From positions 14,184,356 through 14,248,355 of the forward strand of contig JAJEKV010000001.1 in the NCBI GenBank assembly GCA_021234155.1: DNA of 64,000 nt, written 5' to 3'. Positions 1-12,229 of the stretch are shown piece after piece. The notes below the pieces were generated by a model that was not told the origin of the DNA, searched no databases, and saw only the letters and a list, made by a program, of their open reading frames with translations. The DNA is from Isoetes taiwanensis (taxonomy: Eukaryota > Streptophyta > Lycopodiopsida > Isoetales > Isoetaceae). Within the stretch, counting starts at the first letter, position 1. The number at the start of each line of letters is the position of its first letter. The translations under genes and the position numbers were made by a program.

Positions 1-1898
1 AAGCAATCGATTAAGCATTAGATTTCTTGAGCTTATCGCCCTTCACCTTGCATGTTAACATAAACACAATAGACGGATAAATTTGATCAGCAGAGAAATT
101 TCTAAACCTCTACCATAAATATTTAACTTAAATGCATCCAGTAAATTCTCGGAATGCCGTCAATAGAGGCATAAGAAACAACTAATTCCAAGTTAGGAAG
201 CATGAATCCAGGTAATCCTTAATGTCAACCAGGTTAATGGCAAGTAGGAGCAACCTGTTGCAGATATGTCATGCTGCATCATCATACAAAAATGTTAACA
301 AGTCGTTTTATACTCTATCCCTAAGGCCAACCATGTTTTTTCATGATCTGTAGACTATTAAAACATTATGTAGTGGAGCAACTTTTTCATTTATGTAAGA
401 CTATATAGCCTGGGATCATAAGCCTTTATTTGTCATGGCATATTCTCCGTATCCTCCATCATTGTCTTGCAGATGCTGGATCCTTATCTTGCTGATGCAG
501 GTTCCTTAACGGCAGTCTAAAGGCCAACATTATCCAGCAGATGCATGGTATCAAAAAGCTTTACAGTCATGGCCCCTTAGGCATTACACCATAGCATAGT
601 ATAAGTCTGGAAACGAAATATTATTCACATACTACAAAGTACAAGCAATTCCAGTATGCAGCACAACATGACGTACTTAAATATTTTTTCCGTCTACCAC
701 AGGTCGTTCAAGCTATATCTATTAGTTAATATATCTCCATTCTAAATGCACCACAGCATTTGAAGATCAGTATCAGACGCATGTCATTGGAGACAACTTC
801 CCACGCATTTTTTGAAACATGGAAACTATTATGCTTAAACAAATGATCAAAGGACAGGAATTGTTGCAGGAAAGCCCAGACTACTTGATTTATCACAAGA
901 TCCTATAGATCCAAATTTTAATCATAAACCATCATAGATCTTGAAAGAGTATAGGTAGACAAATCTATGGAGTTTTATATTCAAGAACTTTAACTAGATT
1001 CATGCATCTGCCTTAAACTATTGCATTAATCTCTAAATCAACTCATTATCAAGTGATTAATCATTCAAACTTTCAAACCTGATTGGCTCGATTCTTGTTG
1101 CCACGTTCTTGTGCACCATTAATGGCATTTATGCTTGGATGAATAAACTTGATCTTAACTCTACATCCTCCGGCTCTTTCATAGATTTCGAATTTTCAAC
1201 TGCACCGCTCATGCTGATCTCCAGATTTTTTGAAGTTTCACAATGCCGTGTTAACTTGGATGACAAGAGGCTGGCATCTCCAAGATATTATCAAATGCAA
1301 GAACGAGAACAATGGAAACACCATTTGCAATTTCATCTTCATCAAAATCATCCCAGCTCTTCAACCCGGTCGCAGCAATCATATACAGACCGCATGCATG
1401 ACATTCGACTGCCATATTAGGGTTATATCATAGCATTAACTTAGATCACGGTCTTCTGGGCGATTCACATCACCACGAAAACCTAATCTGTGTGAAATGC
1501 AGGCCATGCTCAAATAGAGTTTTAGGGTTACGAAAATCTGCCCCTATATTCCATTATTCCCATAGTATTTCCTTTTTTTTCAAAGATACTGTGTTTACAT
1601 GTACTAAGGATATTTCTGTCCAAACAACAAACTATGCAATCATGGTTCTTTATCATACTCCATTCTTCTGAGGAACATTCAAATGCCATGTGAAAAAGTA
1701 GTATACCTCTAAGGAGCCGTCTACCTTAGTAATATGTAAGAAAATCTTCCACGAACTTTTTTTGAGGCATCAATGGAACTATCTCATGGAATTTCTTTAT
1801 CACTATTTATGGAGACAATTCAATGGTCTTGTAGCGTATCCATTGCTAAATGCTGTAAAAAACATGCAAGTTCTGGTCAACGACAAACACATGTGTCA

Positions 1899-1899
<1 letters not shown>
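1..1899. other. Non-coding AT-rich DNA, no gene seen
   Basis: I see no convincing coding region, RNA gene or element end here. The only open frames are about 100 codons or shorter, overlap one another near 1.1-1.4 kb and resemble no family I know. Confidence 0.5.

Positions 1900-1930
<31 letters not shown>
1900..1930 (+). repeat. Poly-A tract (31 A)
   Basis: An uninterrupted run of A. It could be the 3' tail of a retroposed sequence lying to its left, but I found no target duplication, so this is only a low-complexity call. Confidence 0.9.
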
Positions 1931-1932
<2 letters not shown>

Positions 1933-2321
1933 AGTTAAAAGCACGTTTGGTTAGTTCGCTTAGGAATTTAGTTGGTATAATAATTTGAGTGTTTCAGCAA
2001 TCCAAGAGGAAAAATATAATTATTTTGGTCTTAAAATATAACCAACCATATAGTAGCATCCACTTGTAAAGCACGAATTAATTATTTGGAGAAAAGGAGC
2101 AGATTTTGAGAATTTTGAGTGCACCTCTTCAGGCCCACCACAAGCCAAAAGTACTCAACTTTAATTTGAAATTGTCCCGCCCAACCACAAGTCAAAAAGT
2201 CATCATCCTCCATTAAATTTGTCCCGCCCAAGATGGGCGGGATAATTTAAAAATTGAACAAAAATGAGAATCTTAATTATCTAGGTATTTCACGGGCGTC
2301 AAGAAGCTTCGACTCCAAGCG

Positions 2322-2425
2322 CCATAGCCGGAGCCATAGCCGGAGCTCCAAGCTCCAAACAGGGATGCTGAAGCTCCATAGCCGGAGCCATAGCCGGAGC
2401 TCCAAGCTCCAAACAGGGATTCTGG
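2322..2425 (+). repeat. Two 54-bp tandem units rich in CCATAGCCGGAGC
   Basis: A 54-bp unit occurs twice. Each unit begins with two copies of the 13-mer CCATAGCCGGAGC and ends with CTCCAAGCTCCAAACAGGGA. It is followed by a short direct repeat of GCCTGCGGACCAAG near 2450 and 2465. The frames through the units are open on both strands (long-looking ORFs at 2254-2748 plus and 2273-2501 minus), but they only reflect the repeat. Related GCCATAGC-rich stretches occur near 25.75-25.95 kb and 50.9-51.05 kb, and a looser GGCTATGG version near 38.8 kb. Confidence 0.75.
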
Positions 2426-3077
2426 GATTCGAAAGGGCCTGCGGACCAAGAACAGATAGAGCGCCTGCGGACCAAGCATCTCTTGCCGAATTTTGGATCA
2501 CATCCAGCCTTCTACCAGCGCCTAGTGTCTTGATTTATGTTAGAATTCTGCTTGTCCTTCTGTCATCTGGTTTCCAACCCTTCTGCTTGATCTTCAGAAA
2601 TAAAAGGAGCAAAAACAGGGTTAGTTCGCTGGGCTTCGGTGCAACTTCAGAATCTGGTAAGTCACTTCGTCTTGGCAGTATGCCTTTCTTTTTTTTCGTT
2701 GCCCTGTTCTTGAGTTACTGTGTATCCAGTTCTTTCCTTACAGGCTAAGTAAATTTAAAGCCTGAGACACCTCTTGTCATTCATTTTTGTCTGATTCTTG
2801 CAGCAATAAAACTGAATTTGGCATACATGCATCTTCATCTGTATATTCCATATCCAATTCTTAATTCTTCTTGTGCTCAAACCTTAAATTTTTCTATATA
2901 AACAAACTGGAGAAAAGACAAACAGTGGTCTTATTATGATTTTTTTGCAAAAATCCCTCTGTTACATCTGCTCGCTCTTCATCGGTGGTTTTTCTAACTA
3001 AAATAGTGGCTGATAGTATCTTGGCAGGTTGTACGGAGTATGTAAAACGCCTCTTCTGTATTGAATTCTAGCTCCAG
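2426..3077. other. Non-coding spacer
   Basis: Nothing recognisable is seen between the 54-bp repeat and the palindrome group that follows. The longest open frame is a continuation of the repeat ORF and has no family resemblance. Confidence 0.4.
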
Positions 3078-3417
3078 AAAATCGCCATGGCGGTTTACAA
3101 GAGCAAGAAAAAGGCTCACAAGAAGATGGATGTGCTCACCAGAATCGCCACAGCGATTCTTTTGAGCATAAATATGCTTTTTTATTTGTGCTTGTGTTAT
3201 TGTATATTGATAATTAATACTAATGAAAAAGCAAAAAAGACAAGTTAATTTGCCTCTAGTGTCCAAATATGCCCTCCTTTTCTTCTTCAAAAGATCGCAG
3301 TGGCGATCTTTGGCAGCCTATCATGTGAAAATTTATCACAATTATTACATGATGTTTTATAAAATTGCCTTAAAAAGTTTATATAATGGTCTTTCAAGAT
3401 CGCCTTCGCGATTCTTG
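3078..3417. repeat. Four short GATCGC-type palindromes
   Basis: Four hyphenated palindromes lie within 340 bp at about 3078-3095, 3141-3160, 3290-3311 and 3395-3417. Examples are AGAATCGCCACAGCGATTCT and AAGATCGCAGTGGCGATCTT. The shared design is AAGA(A/T)TCGC, four variable bases, then GCGA(T/A)TCTT. The sequence between them is AT-rich and not repeated, so this is dispersed iteration of a dyad and not a tandem array. Confidence 0.7.
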
Positions 3418-4640
3418 TGAACATATCAACGCTTCCATACTGCCATCTTTTACTCACAATAGACCTTTGCCCGCTCGGAGAAAACAATATTTCCGAAAGA
3501 CTGTAATTTCTGGGTAAAAATCCTAGTAAAAAACGCCAGCTTCTAATCAACTGCAATCACTTTCTGCATTTTCTGGATAACCAAAAACCTATTTCATGCT
3601 AAACGAGAATTCCAAATTTCTCTATTTAATTAATTCGTGCTTTGTAATGTAACCTCCACTTATTAGTCCTAATATTGGATTGTCTCTACACATCTAGCTC
3701 TTTGAGATGCAATCCATTTAAGCATTATGTATCTCTCCCTCTCTCTCTCCCCCTCCCTCTCCCTCTGGAACTCAAGCGTACGCAAACTATTCTTACTAAT
3801 AAAGGCATGCATAGATGCTCTTCTTACTATGTCACTTCTTAATCCATGCACCCATGACTTTCGTCTCTTTCTACATGGGTCAAAGTAATCGTCACTGCAT
3901 CTGCTTGCAGCAACATACTTATTCATGAACTGGTGGAAGTTGTGCCTTTAAGAGAAGCTACTGCTATAAACACTGCAAGTTTTGCTTATATTAACATCTG
4001 TTGCAACATTTTCTCTCTTGTTCATGGAAGAGATGACCAGGAATGACTGAACATGAAAGGGACTTTTACTTGACAACGATTGTGAATATCTTCGTTAAAT
4101 GCTGAAACAATTAGAAGAATGTCAAACCATTATCTATAATTGATCGGTTTATAACAAACACCACTTGTATCATCTAAAATAAAATGCGACTACCACAAAA
4201 CTCGATCCAACAAACTGCTTTTGTAGGAAAGCACCAAAGCAGTCTTTGGTGGGAGAAAGATGAATTTCTTTTAACCTTAGAGGAATACATGAGCACTTAC
4301 TTAAAATATAAGCCTCTTATAGGCCAAGATTTGGGTGAAGCATGTGTCCCATGCAATTGAACATGCCCTTCTATCATCTGGTTATGGTTCTCCCATTTAG
4401 GTAAATGTTAATTAGTACTTAATAAAATATATTAAGGCATTTGACACTTTTATTTGTTGCAAAAGATTGCTTACACAGCCCATGCTATCATCTATCCATA
4501 TTGTGACTAGATTATTTTGTTACTACCCACCCATCCATCATCAAGGACCTGGAACTGGGACCTCTCCAAGAGAACTCCATGCCACAGAGATAATTGTTAC
4601 TTCCATTATACAATCTCTGAAATATCTAGCCCCTCTCAGC
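3418..4640. other. Non-coding spacer with a CT-rich tract
   Basis: No gene seen. A CT-rich low-complexity stretch lies at about 3730-3772. The minus-strand open frame across it (3669-3926) is only the R/E repeat it encodes. Confidence 0.4.
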
Positions 4641-4888
4641 GTAGGTCTGTCCACCACAAACATCAAAAAACTGATAAAAGTAATGTTGTATAGCTCTATA
4701 CAGTCCAGCTACATTTACCTTGTGTATGATGATCCTAGCAAAGGAAATGGAGAAGATGAAAGGGTAGGTCTGTCCATCACAAACATCAGAAAACTGTTTA
4801 AAGTATAATGTTGTATAGCTCTATACAATCCAGCTGCATTTACCTTATGTATGATGATCCTAGCAAAGGAAATGGAGAAGATGAAGGG
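4641..4888 (+). repeat. Tandem duplication, 123-bp period
   Basis: The unit starting GTAGGTCTGTCCA at 4641 recurs at 4764, and each copy ends near AAAGGAAATGGAGAAGATGAA. The copies differ at scattered positions and by small indels, so the duplication is not recent. No coding function is apparent. Confidence 0.85.
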
Positions 4889-5817
4889 CTTCATCTTCCA
4901 GTATGCAAAGAGATGATCTATTGCAACTTGATGAGTAAACTGCCTCAGATCTGTTCGAATGAATATGTAAATTCAGTAGAATAGAATATCAGACCTCTTC
5001 TTAAATAACTTTCCTCAAGACTGTGAAAGATATAGAGGAAGTATCATCCCTTGTGTTGGCTTAACTGTTATGTGACTCAAGAGAAGTAGGAAGCAAATCA
5101 TAAATTTGTCCCATAAGTTACAAGAAGCTTGATGATTTTATACTGTTATACCTATACCTATCTCTATCATAAATATATGTCCTTGCAAAAGCTATCGCCC
5201 CATGCATTGGGTGTTCCATAGATTAAAATATGTGCATCTGCAACACCACATATGCGTCATAATGGTTGTATACTCCTTTGTGATCCCCAAAAATCAAAAT
5301 AGGTGAACAAAGTGATGTCACAAAGGTGGCATGGTGTATTTCCAAATACAAACATCATGCTCACAACAATTCAATCCTCAGCCATGTTTTATGGCCCCAA
5401 TGCTACCACAAGCTTTTAACACTTGAGAATATGTGGAATTCCATCATTTTGTTGCATGTCTTCAAATCATTTGAGAGCAAGACCCCCTCATCATTCTGGC
5501 AGTAACCTGCAATCACTTATCTTCTATGCCACAACCAATCACGAGTTGCCAGATTGTCAACAAATATAAGCATCTGTTTGCCACAATTATTTTACATGTC
5601 AACAAGCTGACTATATTGAATTCTAACCCACATTTAACGTCTGTTTCTGCATAAACAATCTAGGGCACAAAGGCCATCACCATGCCCACAATCCACAAAC
5701 AATGAACAGATAGACAAAATCATTCTCAGCAGCATTCTTCAGTGTAGTCCACTAATATGTTCCTGAAAACCTGCTTGATCCTTTTTTTCATACGGAGAAA
5801 TATAGACTCTCTTAGTT
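4889..5817. other. Non-coding spacer / 3' side of the MFS remnant
   Basis: No gene seen. This lies downstream (minus-strand sense) of the transporter exon remnant and may contain its former 3' region, but I found no further transporter-like codons. Confidence 0.35.
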
Positions 5818-6226
5818 CTAGATGTTAGCACCAGGCTGAGTATGGTTGCTACTATAAACCCCAGTCATGATTATGTATGTTAAGTGGAAGCATGAGGGCC
5901 CAAAACAATGTAATTCATTAGAAGCGAGATGCTTCTGGCGCTCAGCTTCTCTGTCATAAATAGAGCCTGCTATCACTCTGGAGAAGAGCATAGATCCGGT
6001 TGGATTTGCCACGGACAGTATATTGTACAGAACCCCAAAGCTTTTCAACCCAAAAAGCTCTGATGCTATTGCTGGAACTATAGACCAAATAGAACTATAG
6101 CCAGACCCACAAAACATAGTTCCAAGGTACAAAGATCCAGGAAAGGCTATGACAAGCATTACATGGCCAATTGCAATTATGAGGTAAGATGTTGCCACTG
6201 TAATTCCTCTTGGAAAGATATACTCC
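5818..6226 (-). pseudogene. NFD4/nodulin-like MFS transporter, C-terminal exon remnant
   Basis: The minus-strand frame reads like the C-terminal half of plant nodulin-like (NFD4-type) major facilitator proteins, which are membrane transporters of mostly unknown substrate. Seen directly: hydrophobic segments around IIAIGHVMLVIAFPGSLYLG, then IWSIVPAIASELFGLKSFG, LYNILSVANP, IAGSIYDREAE and CFGPSCFHLTYIIM, in the family's usual order. The frame starts right after a TCTGCAG acceptor-like sequence (exon from 6226, phase 1) and has no Met start, so it is an internal-to-terminal exon. The first in-frame start-like codon is GTG at 6198. The upstream exons, which should lie at higher coordinates, were not found, and the last 20 or so residues after CFHLTYIIM do not match the family. 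I call it a gene fragment. The family match is from memory and is fairly strong. Confidence 0.7.
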
Positions 6227-7232
6227 CTGCAGACATAAACAAGAAAGATCTGATCAAATGCTTGGCTAAAGGTATGTCATATAATCTAATTTCTGGTCCA
6301 AAACTAGGTAATTCTTGGATTCAAACATATGCCTTCCATAGGTAGTTTTGGCGTTAGATTATTTGCTCTTAAGTTCTTTATTCTCTGATCAAGTGCCAGG
6401 GAAATTAGAAAATTAGATATACGTTATAATTCATAGATTGAAATAGGACTGTTTGTGGTCGGAGAAGAAGGAAAAAATGCTAGTTTGAAAGTAAATGAAG
6501 CTATGCATTAAAGCAAGAGGTGCAGAGAATCTTACTTGCCATAGCCCCCATTGTTATTTGCTGTTGATTGTCATCATTAAAAAAGAACAAAAAATCAAAT
6601 GCCTCGGGCTTGCCGGAACTCTTTGGGGAAGATAGCCAGATCTCTGTGCAAGCAGAAGGCCGCAGCTTAAGAAAGTGCCCACAGAGAAAGGGGGCTGGAA
6701 GTTCCATATTTCGGATTTGCTACGAATTGTTTTCCCTTTCTCTTATAACATCATAACATACAGAAAAGGGAGTGTTGACTTCATCACGTAGAAGAGAAAA
6801 TGAATTTAATAGGGAGGGCTTCTTTTCAAAATGTTTGATTGCTATGCGTTTAGCATGATGTTGTCAATTCTATGCTACAATTATGCCAACGCACTAGACT
6901 TTACTTCCGTTCTTAAGATACCCCCATTGTTAGCACAAGATCACCATGATTCTATAGCTGTACATGGATATAGAGCAATTTTGTCGGTTCTAAGAAGAAA
7001 ACAAGTAGTGCCAGAAGCAAAGCAAAAACACATACCAGTATCCCCATGGACAGAGTTTTCAATTAGGGCATCGCACTGCCAAATGAAGGTCAAAATCAAG
7101 CACAGAAAGAAACGACATTGTAACTGCAGAACATGCCCAATTAATCATTCTGCTTGCACAACTATGTGAAACAAGAATGTTACTAAATAAGATCTCCTCA
7201 GGATTTATGCATCTTTATATCATACCATCAAA
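6227..7232. other. Spacer, possible lost exons of the MFS remnant
   Basis: No clear gene. A minus-strand frame near 6540-6700 ends with FDFLFFF and an AAGTAAGA donor-like sequence, which faintly recalls the FWLLFF segment of NFD4 transporters, but the following residues do not hold up. The plus-strand frame at 6831-7169 resembles nothing known to me. Confidence 0.3.
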
Positions 7233-7940
7233 TCATTTGAGAGCTACAAGGCCTTCCCCATAATAGGCATATTCTAACAAACTCCCACATCTTGTGTACA
7301 TAAAAATAATATTGTTGCCTAGGATTATATCTGATAGGAGCCCTCCTGTAATGATCCTGTCATGGATGAGCCTTCCCTGTTGAAGCAAAGACGTCATGAT
7401 GCATGATGTTAGAATGGCAATATAAACGTACTTATCATTTGCAACACCTGTCAATTGCATCATGTTAAACAACTCAAGAGTAGGCTTACCTTGCTCTGTA
7501 GCATTTGCAGAAAGAATGGCACTCCATGTATATGTGATTGGCTTTGCAACCTTACAAAGAGCTTGATTTGCCTCAATCAAAATTCCATGGTGAATGAACA
7601 AGAAAATTTTATAATCGGTCAAAATGGAACATGAATGCAACCCATTGCTCATCATAAGAAAATGAACTCATCTGCCACATTTCAAATTCTTCTTTTTCTC
7701 ATAGACCTGAAGAAGATTATGCATGCAGTTTCTGGTGACTGGAATATCATGGCTCTTCATAAATTCCACAACTTCATCTAGATCCTCATATAGGTTCTAC
7801 AAATTGCCAAAATTTCTGGAATCGCTTGAATCAATATGTGCCAGCAAATTTTTTATGACCTCACCCCTTGGATATCTCACACCCTTTAAGAGTTGTTTCA
7901 TCTCGTCATCAATAAGCCTGGGAAATACCCACTACAAGAG
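7233..7940 (-). pseudogene. PLS-class pentatricopeptide repeat (PPR) protein, broken
   Basis: Two minus-strand frames together read as a PPR protein. These are organelle RNA-binding proteins that usually act in editing, splicing or stability of chloroplast or mitochondrial transcripts. The first part (about 7940-7665) contains DLDEVVEFMKSHDIPVTRN and LLQVYEKKKNLKCG but has an in-frame TAG near 7797, and it hits TGA just after CGR. The second part (7655-7233) is in another frame and contains YTWSAILSANA, ELFNMMQLTGV, QQGRLIHDRIITGGLLSDI and MYTRCGSLLEYA, the typical P-L-S repeat signatures, and ends in a stop. So there is at least one stop and one frameshift, no plausible start and no E/DYW tail. 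A TTGTAG sequence ahead of the first part could be an old acceptor. Confidence 0.8.
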
Positions 7941-10788
7941 AACGCAGCACTGCCAGGAAAAGAACAATACCACATACAATCAGGCCAAAAGTTATCTGAC
8001 TATGCAGAATATAAAGTGAACACCACAAGACAATACAGTCTTATGGTCTGATGTTTTGGCTATGGGACAGTTAAACCTGAATATACAAGACTAGCATACC
8101 TGAATATACAAGACTAGCATAAAGATCTTATCTTCTGCATTTTATTGAAGTAAAGCCTTCTACAGCAAGCTAACAACACATGAAGGACTCACCATGCTGG
8201 ACCTAATCAAGCTAAGATTTACAGAATAGACTATGTCCAGATCAGGTCTGCGGCTGCACTTTCAGCTTCATATTCTGCCATGTTCCACATAAGACAATGT
8301 CAAGATAAAATCCAAAAAGAAATCCACCCATTTAGGCAAGGAATGCATCTATGCACTCAAAACAAGATATTGACCTTTGATATAGAGTGAAAGCGCATCT
8401 GAAATTTTTGCCAGATGTTGTGCCATGTATTTAACTAGATGAACCCACAGATAGCTAAGTTGTAGATTGCTTAACTAGATGAGCACATTCTTCCACGGTA
8501 ACAGGATGAACTTAATTATTCAAGGAATAAATCTGAACATGGCTCCACCAAAACTTACAGCATACAAGTAGATTAAGATTTGGCAATCATTATGGGACCA
8601 AACTGAAGAAGAACATAATCATGGGATCATTATGTAGCAGAAGAGCATTAGTATTTGACCAAACTGAAATATCCAATTAGTCCTGCATAGAAGATCAACA
8701 ACCAAGGCCTGCATTTTGACTGCTCAACCAATTTGTTCTTGATGGGTGTGTGATTGCCCTATCTAAGGGTCGTGGATAGAAACTAGTTATAACTGTGGGT
8801 CAACTAGACAAATATAGAGCCTGTCATATATTAATAATATGCTTGAATTGCCTGAAGCAATTGAAAACAAGAAATTAGAAAAACAATCCAGAAGAATAGA
8901 ATAACCCCAAGGAAAGAGGTCTCCAAATGTTAAGGCTATGATTCCCTACATACCCTGAATAAAAAACATCTGGTCAACTGGATTCGTGCAAAAGCAATGG
9001 AACAATTCCATAATCCAGGTATACAATTAAAATTACAACGCTCTTGATTGATGATAGGAGAGTAATATAATTCTACAATCTTCATCACTCTGCAGTCTTC
9101 AACAACTAATATAAGCCTGCTGAAGTTGGCGATTGCAGAAAAGTGTTGAGCTTGCACTGACAAAATCCAGAAATATCCATGCTTCTCATGAGCCATATCT
9201 ACCAGCCACATTTGGAAGAATTTATTATCATATATCTTGTTGCTGGCAGTCTGATCTTAATTTTAAACAAGCCTTTTAAAGCAGAAGACATTTTTAGCAA
9301 AGATTCAAGCTCATCATGTAACCACACTCTCTTCCAATCAGGATGTTCCATCTCAAGAGGGAGGGATGACAGATAAACTCCTCAACAAAATTGGTTGATT
9401 TTCCAATACGCTAGCTTTAACACTCCAATTATCTACATTTCATCTTGGTGGAGTAGGTTTTTCGGTTCACCACATTAGGCGAGTTCTAAGATTTTGAAAG
9501 AATCAACGAATAAAAAGCTCATCGATTTAAAAAAAAATACGCGAAGGAAAAACAAAGAGATTGCCCCTAGATTGATGCTGGAGATATGTGTAACACACTC
9601 CCTAGATGATGATGCCAAGGATATTATGTCAAGAGCTTTTGTGCGTGCCGTTTTTTCTGTCACCCAGTATTCAAGTGATTCTTCAGTTAAGTACTTACGA
9701 GAACCAACTTGTATCAGATGCTTTAGACGTTTCTTTTAAGCAAGATAGTTTTACAGTGTAAATCTTTCTAGAACTGCACAGAGGAACATGAGGTTTATAT
9801 GGAGTTCAACCCTCCTGTATTGCAGTTGATTATACTGGGGACATTTCTCTTGAAGGTATTAAGTCATGTCAATTAATTTGGCTTCTGAAATTGGCAAACG
9901 TAGCAGCCTACATGAAGAGAAGGATTTGATACCCTAGTCTTATATAGAATGAGTTTCTATAATTCTGGGTACATGTTAAATTTCGTGTATATATCTATCA
10001 CATGGAGTTACTTTGTTATGTTATATGCAAACCGCCATCCAAGCTTTCCTAGTTTAGCATTATTGTAGCTGGGGCATATCTAAGGGTAGTTATGGTAGAA
10101 ATGTGAAAACATTTAACTGGTTATTAGAAGAAAAACATATCAAGAAACACTTTTTATGCTGCTGTGTATAATCAAAATCAGCATTACTATAAACTTGACA
10201 TGTATTGCCTGGTATGCTCTAAGGTGTGGGCATCGTATGCATTTGCAGTGTGTGACTAATTGGATGTTGCAAAAACGATTTCGTCCGATGGAGGACGGAT
10301 ATATTATATTGAAATTGTAGTACACCATAATCAACATGCAAACACGCATGCCACAATTACTATAGCTGGTCGCCCCTAGGAGAGATGGTATGTTATATAC
10401 CTTTCAAAGCCATCGCGAGATGGAACTCTGGAGGGGTGTGGAGGAGACGTGCGAAGGAGAAGAGGTATTGGATATTATCTAGTTCTTACCTCCACCTCCG
10501 AGCCTGCAAGGCGATTGGATGGACCCTACTGAGGCTGCACAACACAAGAACCCGATGATTATATTGACTGACTGCTAATGGGATTTTATGCCCAAGTCGA
10601 TTTTGACATTGAAACCTAATGAAAGAAAGACATGGCATGACATTCAACCCTACCTGGCATATGATTAAGTTGAGCAATTTGAATTTTTGAACTTGTCCCT
10701 ACTAGAGTGAATGAGATGAGGAATGAAATAATGATTGTCCCATTAGCAAATTAATAGTCCACCATGTATGTCTTCTTCTTCTCCTCTT

Positions 10789-10791
<3 letters not shown>
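7941..10791. other. Non-coding DNA, no gene seen
   Basis: No frame longer than about 90 codons and no family resemblance. It contains one small tandem duplication (8076-8121). Confidence 0.45.
8076..8121 (+). repeat. 23-bp tandem duplication
   Basis: The unit starting CCTGAATATACAAGACTAGC occurs twice head to tail with no differences, which suggests a recent slippage or duplication event. Confidence 0.9.

Positions 10792-10821
<30 letters not shown>
10792..10821 (+). repeat. Poly-T tract (30 T)
   Basis: A pure T run. On the minus strand it is a poly-A run lying about 370 bp beyond the decayed Copia integrase region, but no retroposon boundary could be fixed. Confidence 0.9.
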
Positions 10822-10824
<3 letters not shown>

Positions 10825-11189
10825 TTTATTTCCTTGTTTGATTTGTCTAAAATGCCTTGTGCAAATAAGTTTGCCCACTCATTGTAGGTCACATTTTAGA
10901 CCACTTAAATAAGGAACTCACAAAAAAGAGTTGGCTGGGGTGCTTTGTGTGTTGTGAGTCAAATAAATTGGCTGGCTCCATAACTCGAGCGAAGCATGGC
11001 ATGAGGCTAGGCTCTAGGCTGCATTTTTCGGGGGCTGTAATTGAAAGATTTATGGTCGCTCTTGTTATGAGATCTTTGGAAGCATCGAATTTTTTCGAGC
11101 CGCTTAGTTACTTGCTAAGTGTCACAGTGAAACTGAAGCTCGCAAAAATATCAATCCTTCTAAAGGTGTCGTAACTGGACTTTCAAGCA

Positions 11190-11938
11190 CTTTGTTTGAT
11201 TATCACTCTGGGAAATTGATGCACAGTTACTTTGACAGAGGGAATATGAGCAAAAGCCCGAAATCCAAATACACGGATCAAGAGAAATAGATTTGCAAGT
11301 TCAAATCTCTTCTGGAATTTTGTGACTTATGCTAGAGTGTGGTAGATGATTGAGAATATGAGCTGCAGTGTTGATTGCCTTGCCTCTATATCTGGTTGGT
11401 ACATTCATTGCTAGCAACAATGTTCTGGTCATGTCAATCAGAGATCAGAGATCGATTTACCCATTCGACTCTTCCATTTTGCTCTGCAGAATGAGGAGAT
11501 GATAACTTCATGCCGAATTCCTTGTGAGTTGTAGAAATCTTTGAAAGCATTGGAATTGAATTCTCTACCACCATCACTGTGAAAGTCACTGTGAAAGGTG
11601 ATGAGTTTCCTCCCCGTGGTACATTCCTCTTGAGAAACAAAGTGCATAAAGTGGTTAGAAGTTTCATGCTTGGCATGAAGAAGTTGACCAAGGATATTCT
11701 TGCTATAATCATCTAGGGTTACCCATTTGGAATTGGAGGTCGGATTGGACCACCCAGGCCATTTGGACAAGTTGCCGATGCTGGGTGGCCTCTTGTAAGA
11801 GCGTGGAAATGGCATGCATAGATTCTTGCTGATGAGACAAGCATTGCATGTTGGCAAGTTAGTGGAAACGTGTTTCAGATGGCCTTGCTTTGGTAAAACA
11901 CTGAAGCCAGTCTGGCATGGCTCAATTGATGATGCCAT
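11190..11938 (-). pseudogene. Copia integrase, broken
   Basis: The minus-strand frames 11938-11438 and 11712-11434 read as a Copia integrase. The zinc-finger end shows CNACLISKNLCMPFP; the catalytic core shows WVTLDDYSKN (first Asp region), SDFHSDGGREFNSNAFKDF (second Asp region) and, after a frameshift, QNGRVEWVNRSL (Glu region). A duplicated HSDFHSD replaces the expected single segment. Beyond 11434 further integrase-like words (NIVASNECTNQ, SSYSQSSTTL) continue in other frames to about 11200. Integrase normally inserts the element's cDNA into chromosomes; this copy cannot be functional. Confidence 0.8.
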
Positions 11939-12229
11939 AGAGAAGTTGTAGCAGAGGGATTGACAACTACATTGGCAAATTCAGAAATAGGCGGAATAAC
12001 CTGGTACAAATTTTCAAAACAGTGGCCAGACATGAGAAGTTGATTACGAGTGTTCTTAACAAGGCATGTATCTGTAGAGAAAATGACAGATAATCCAGCA
12101 TCAACAAGTTTGCTTACAAAGAGGAAGTATTTCTATAAACATGGAACATGCAGCACATCCCTGAGATACTTCTTAACTCTAACGGGAAATTGGATGAAGG
12201 CAATTCTTATGGCAACTCCATATTGTTGG

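Noticed and set aside
6501-6707. Minus-strand frame with FDFLFFF as an upstream NFD4 exon
   Set aside because: The following residues do not fit the family and the reading frame into the donor is doubtful. Kept only as a note in the spacer entry.
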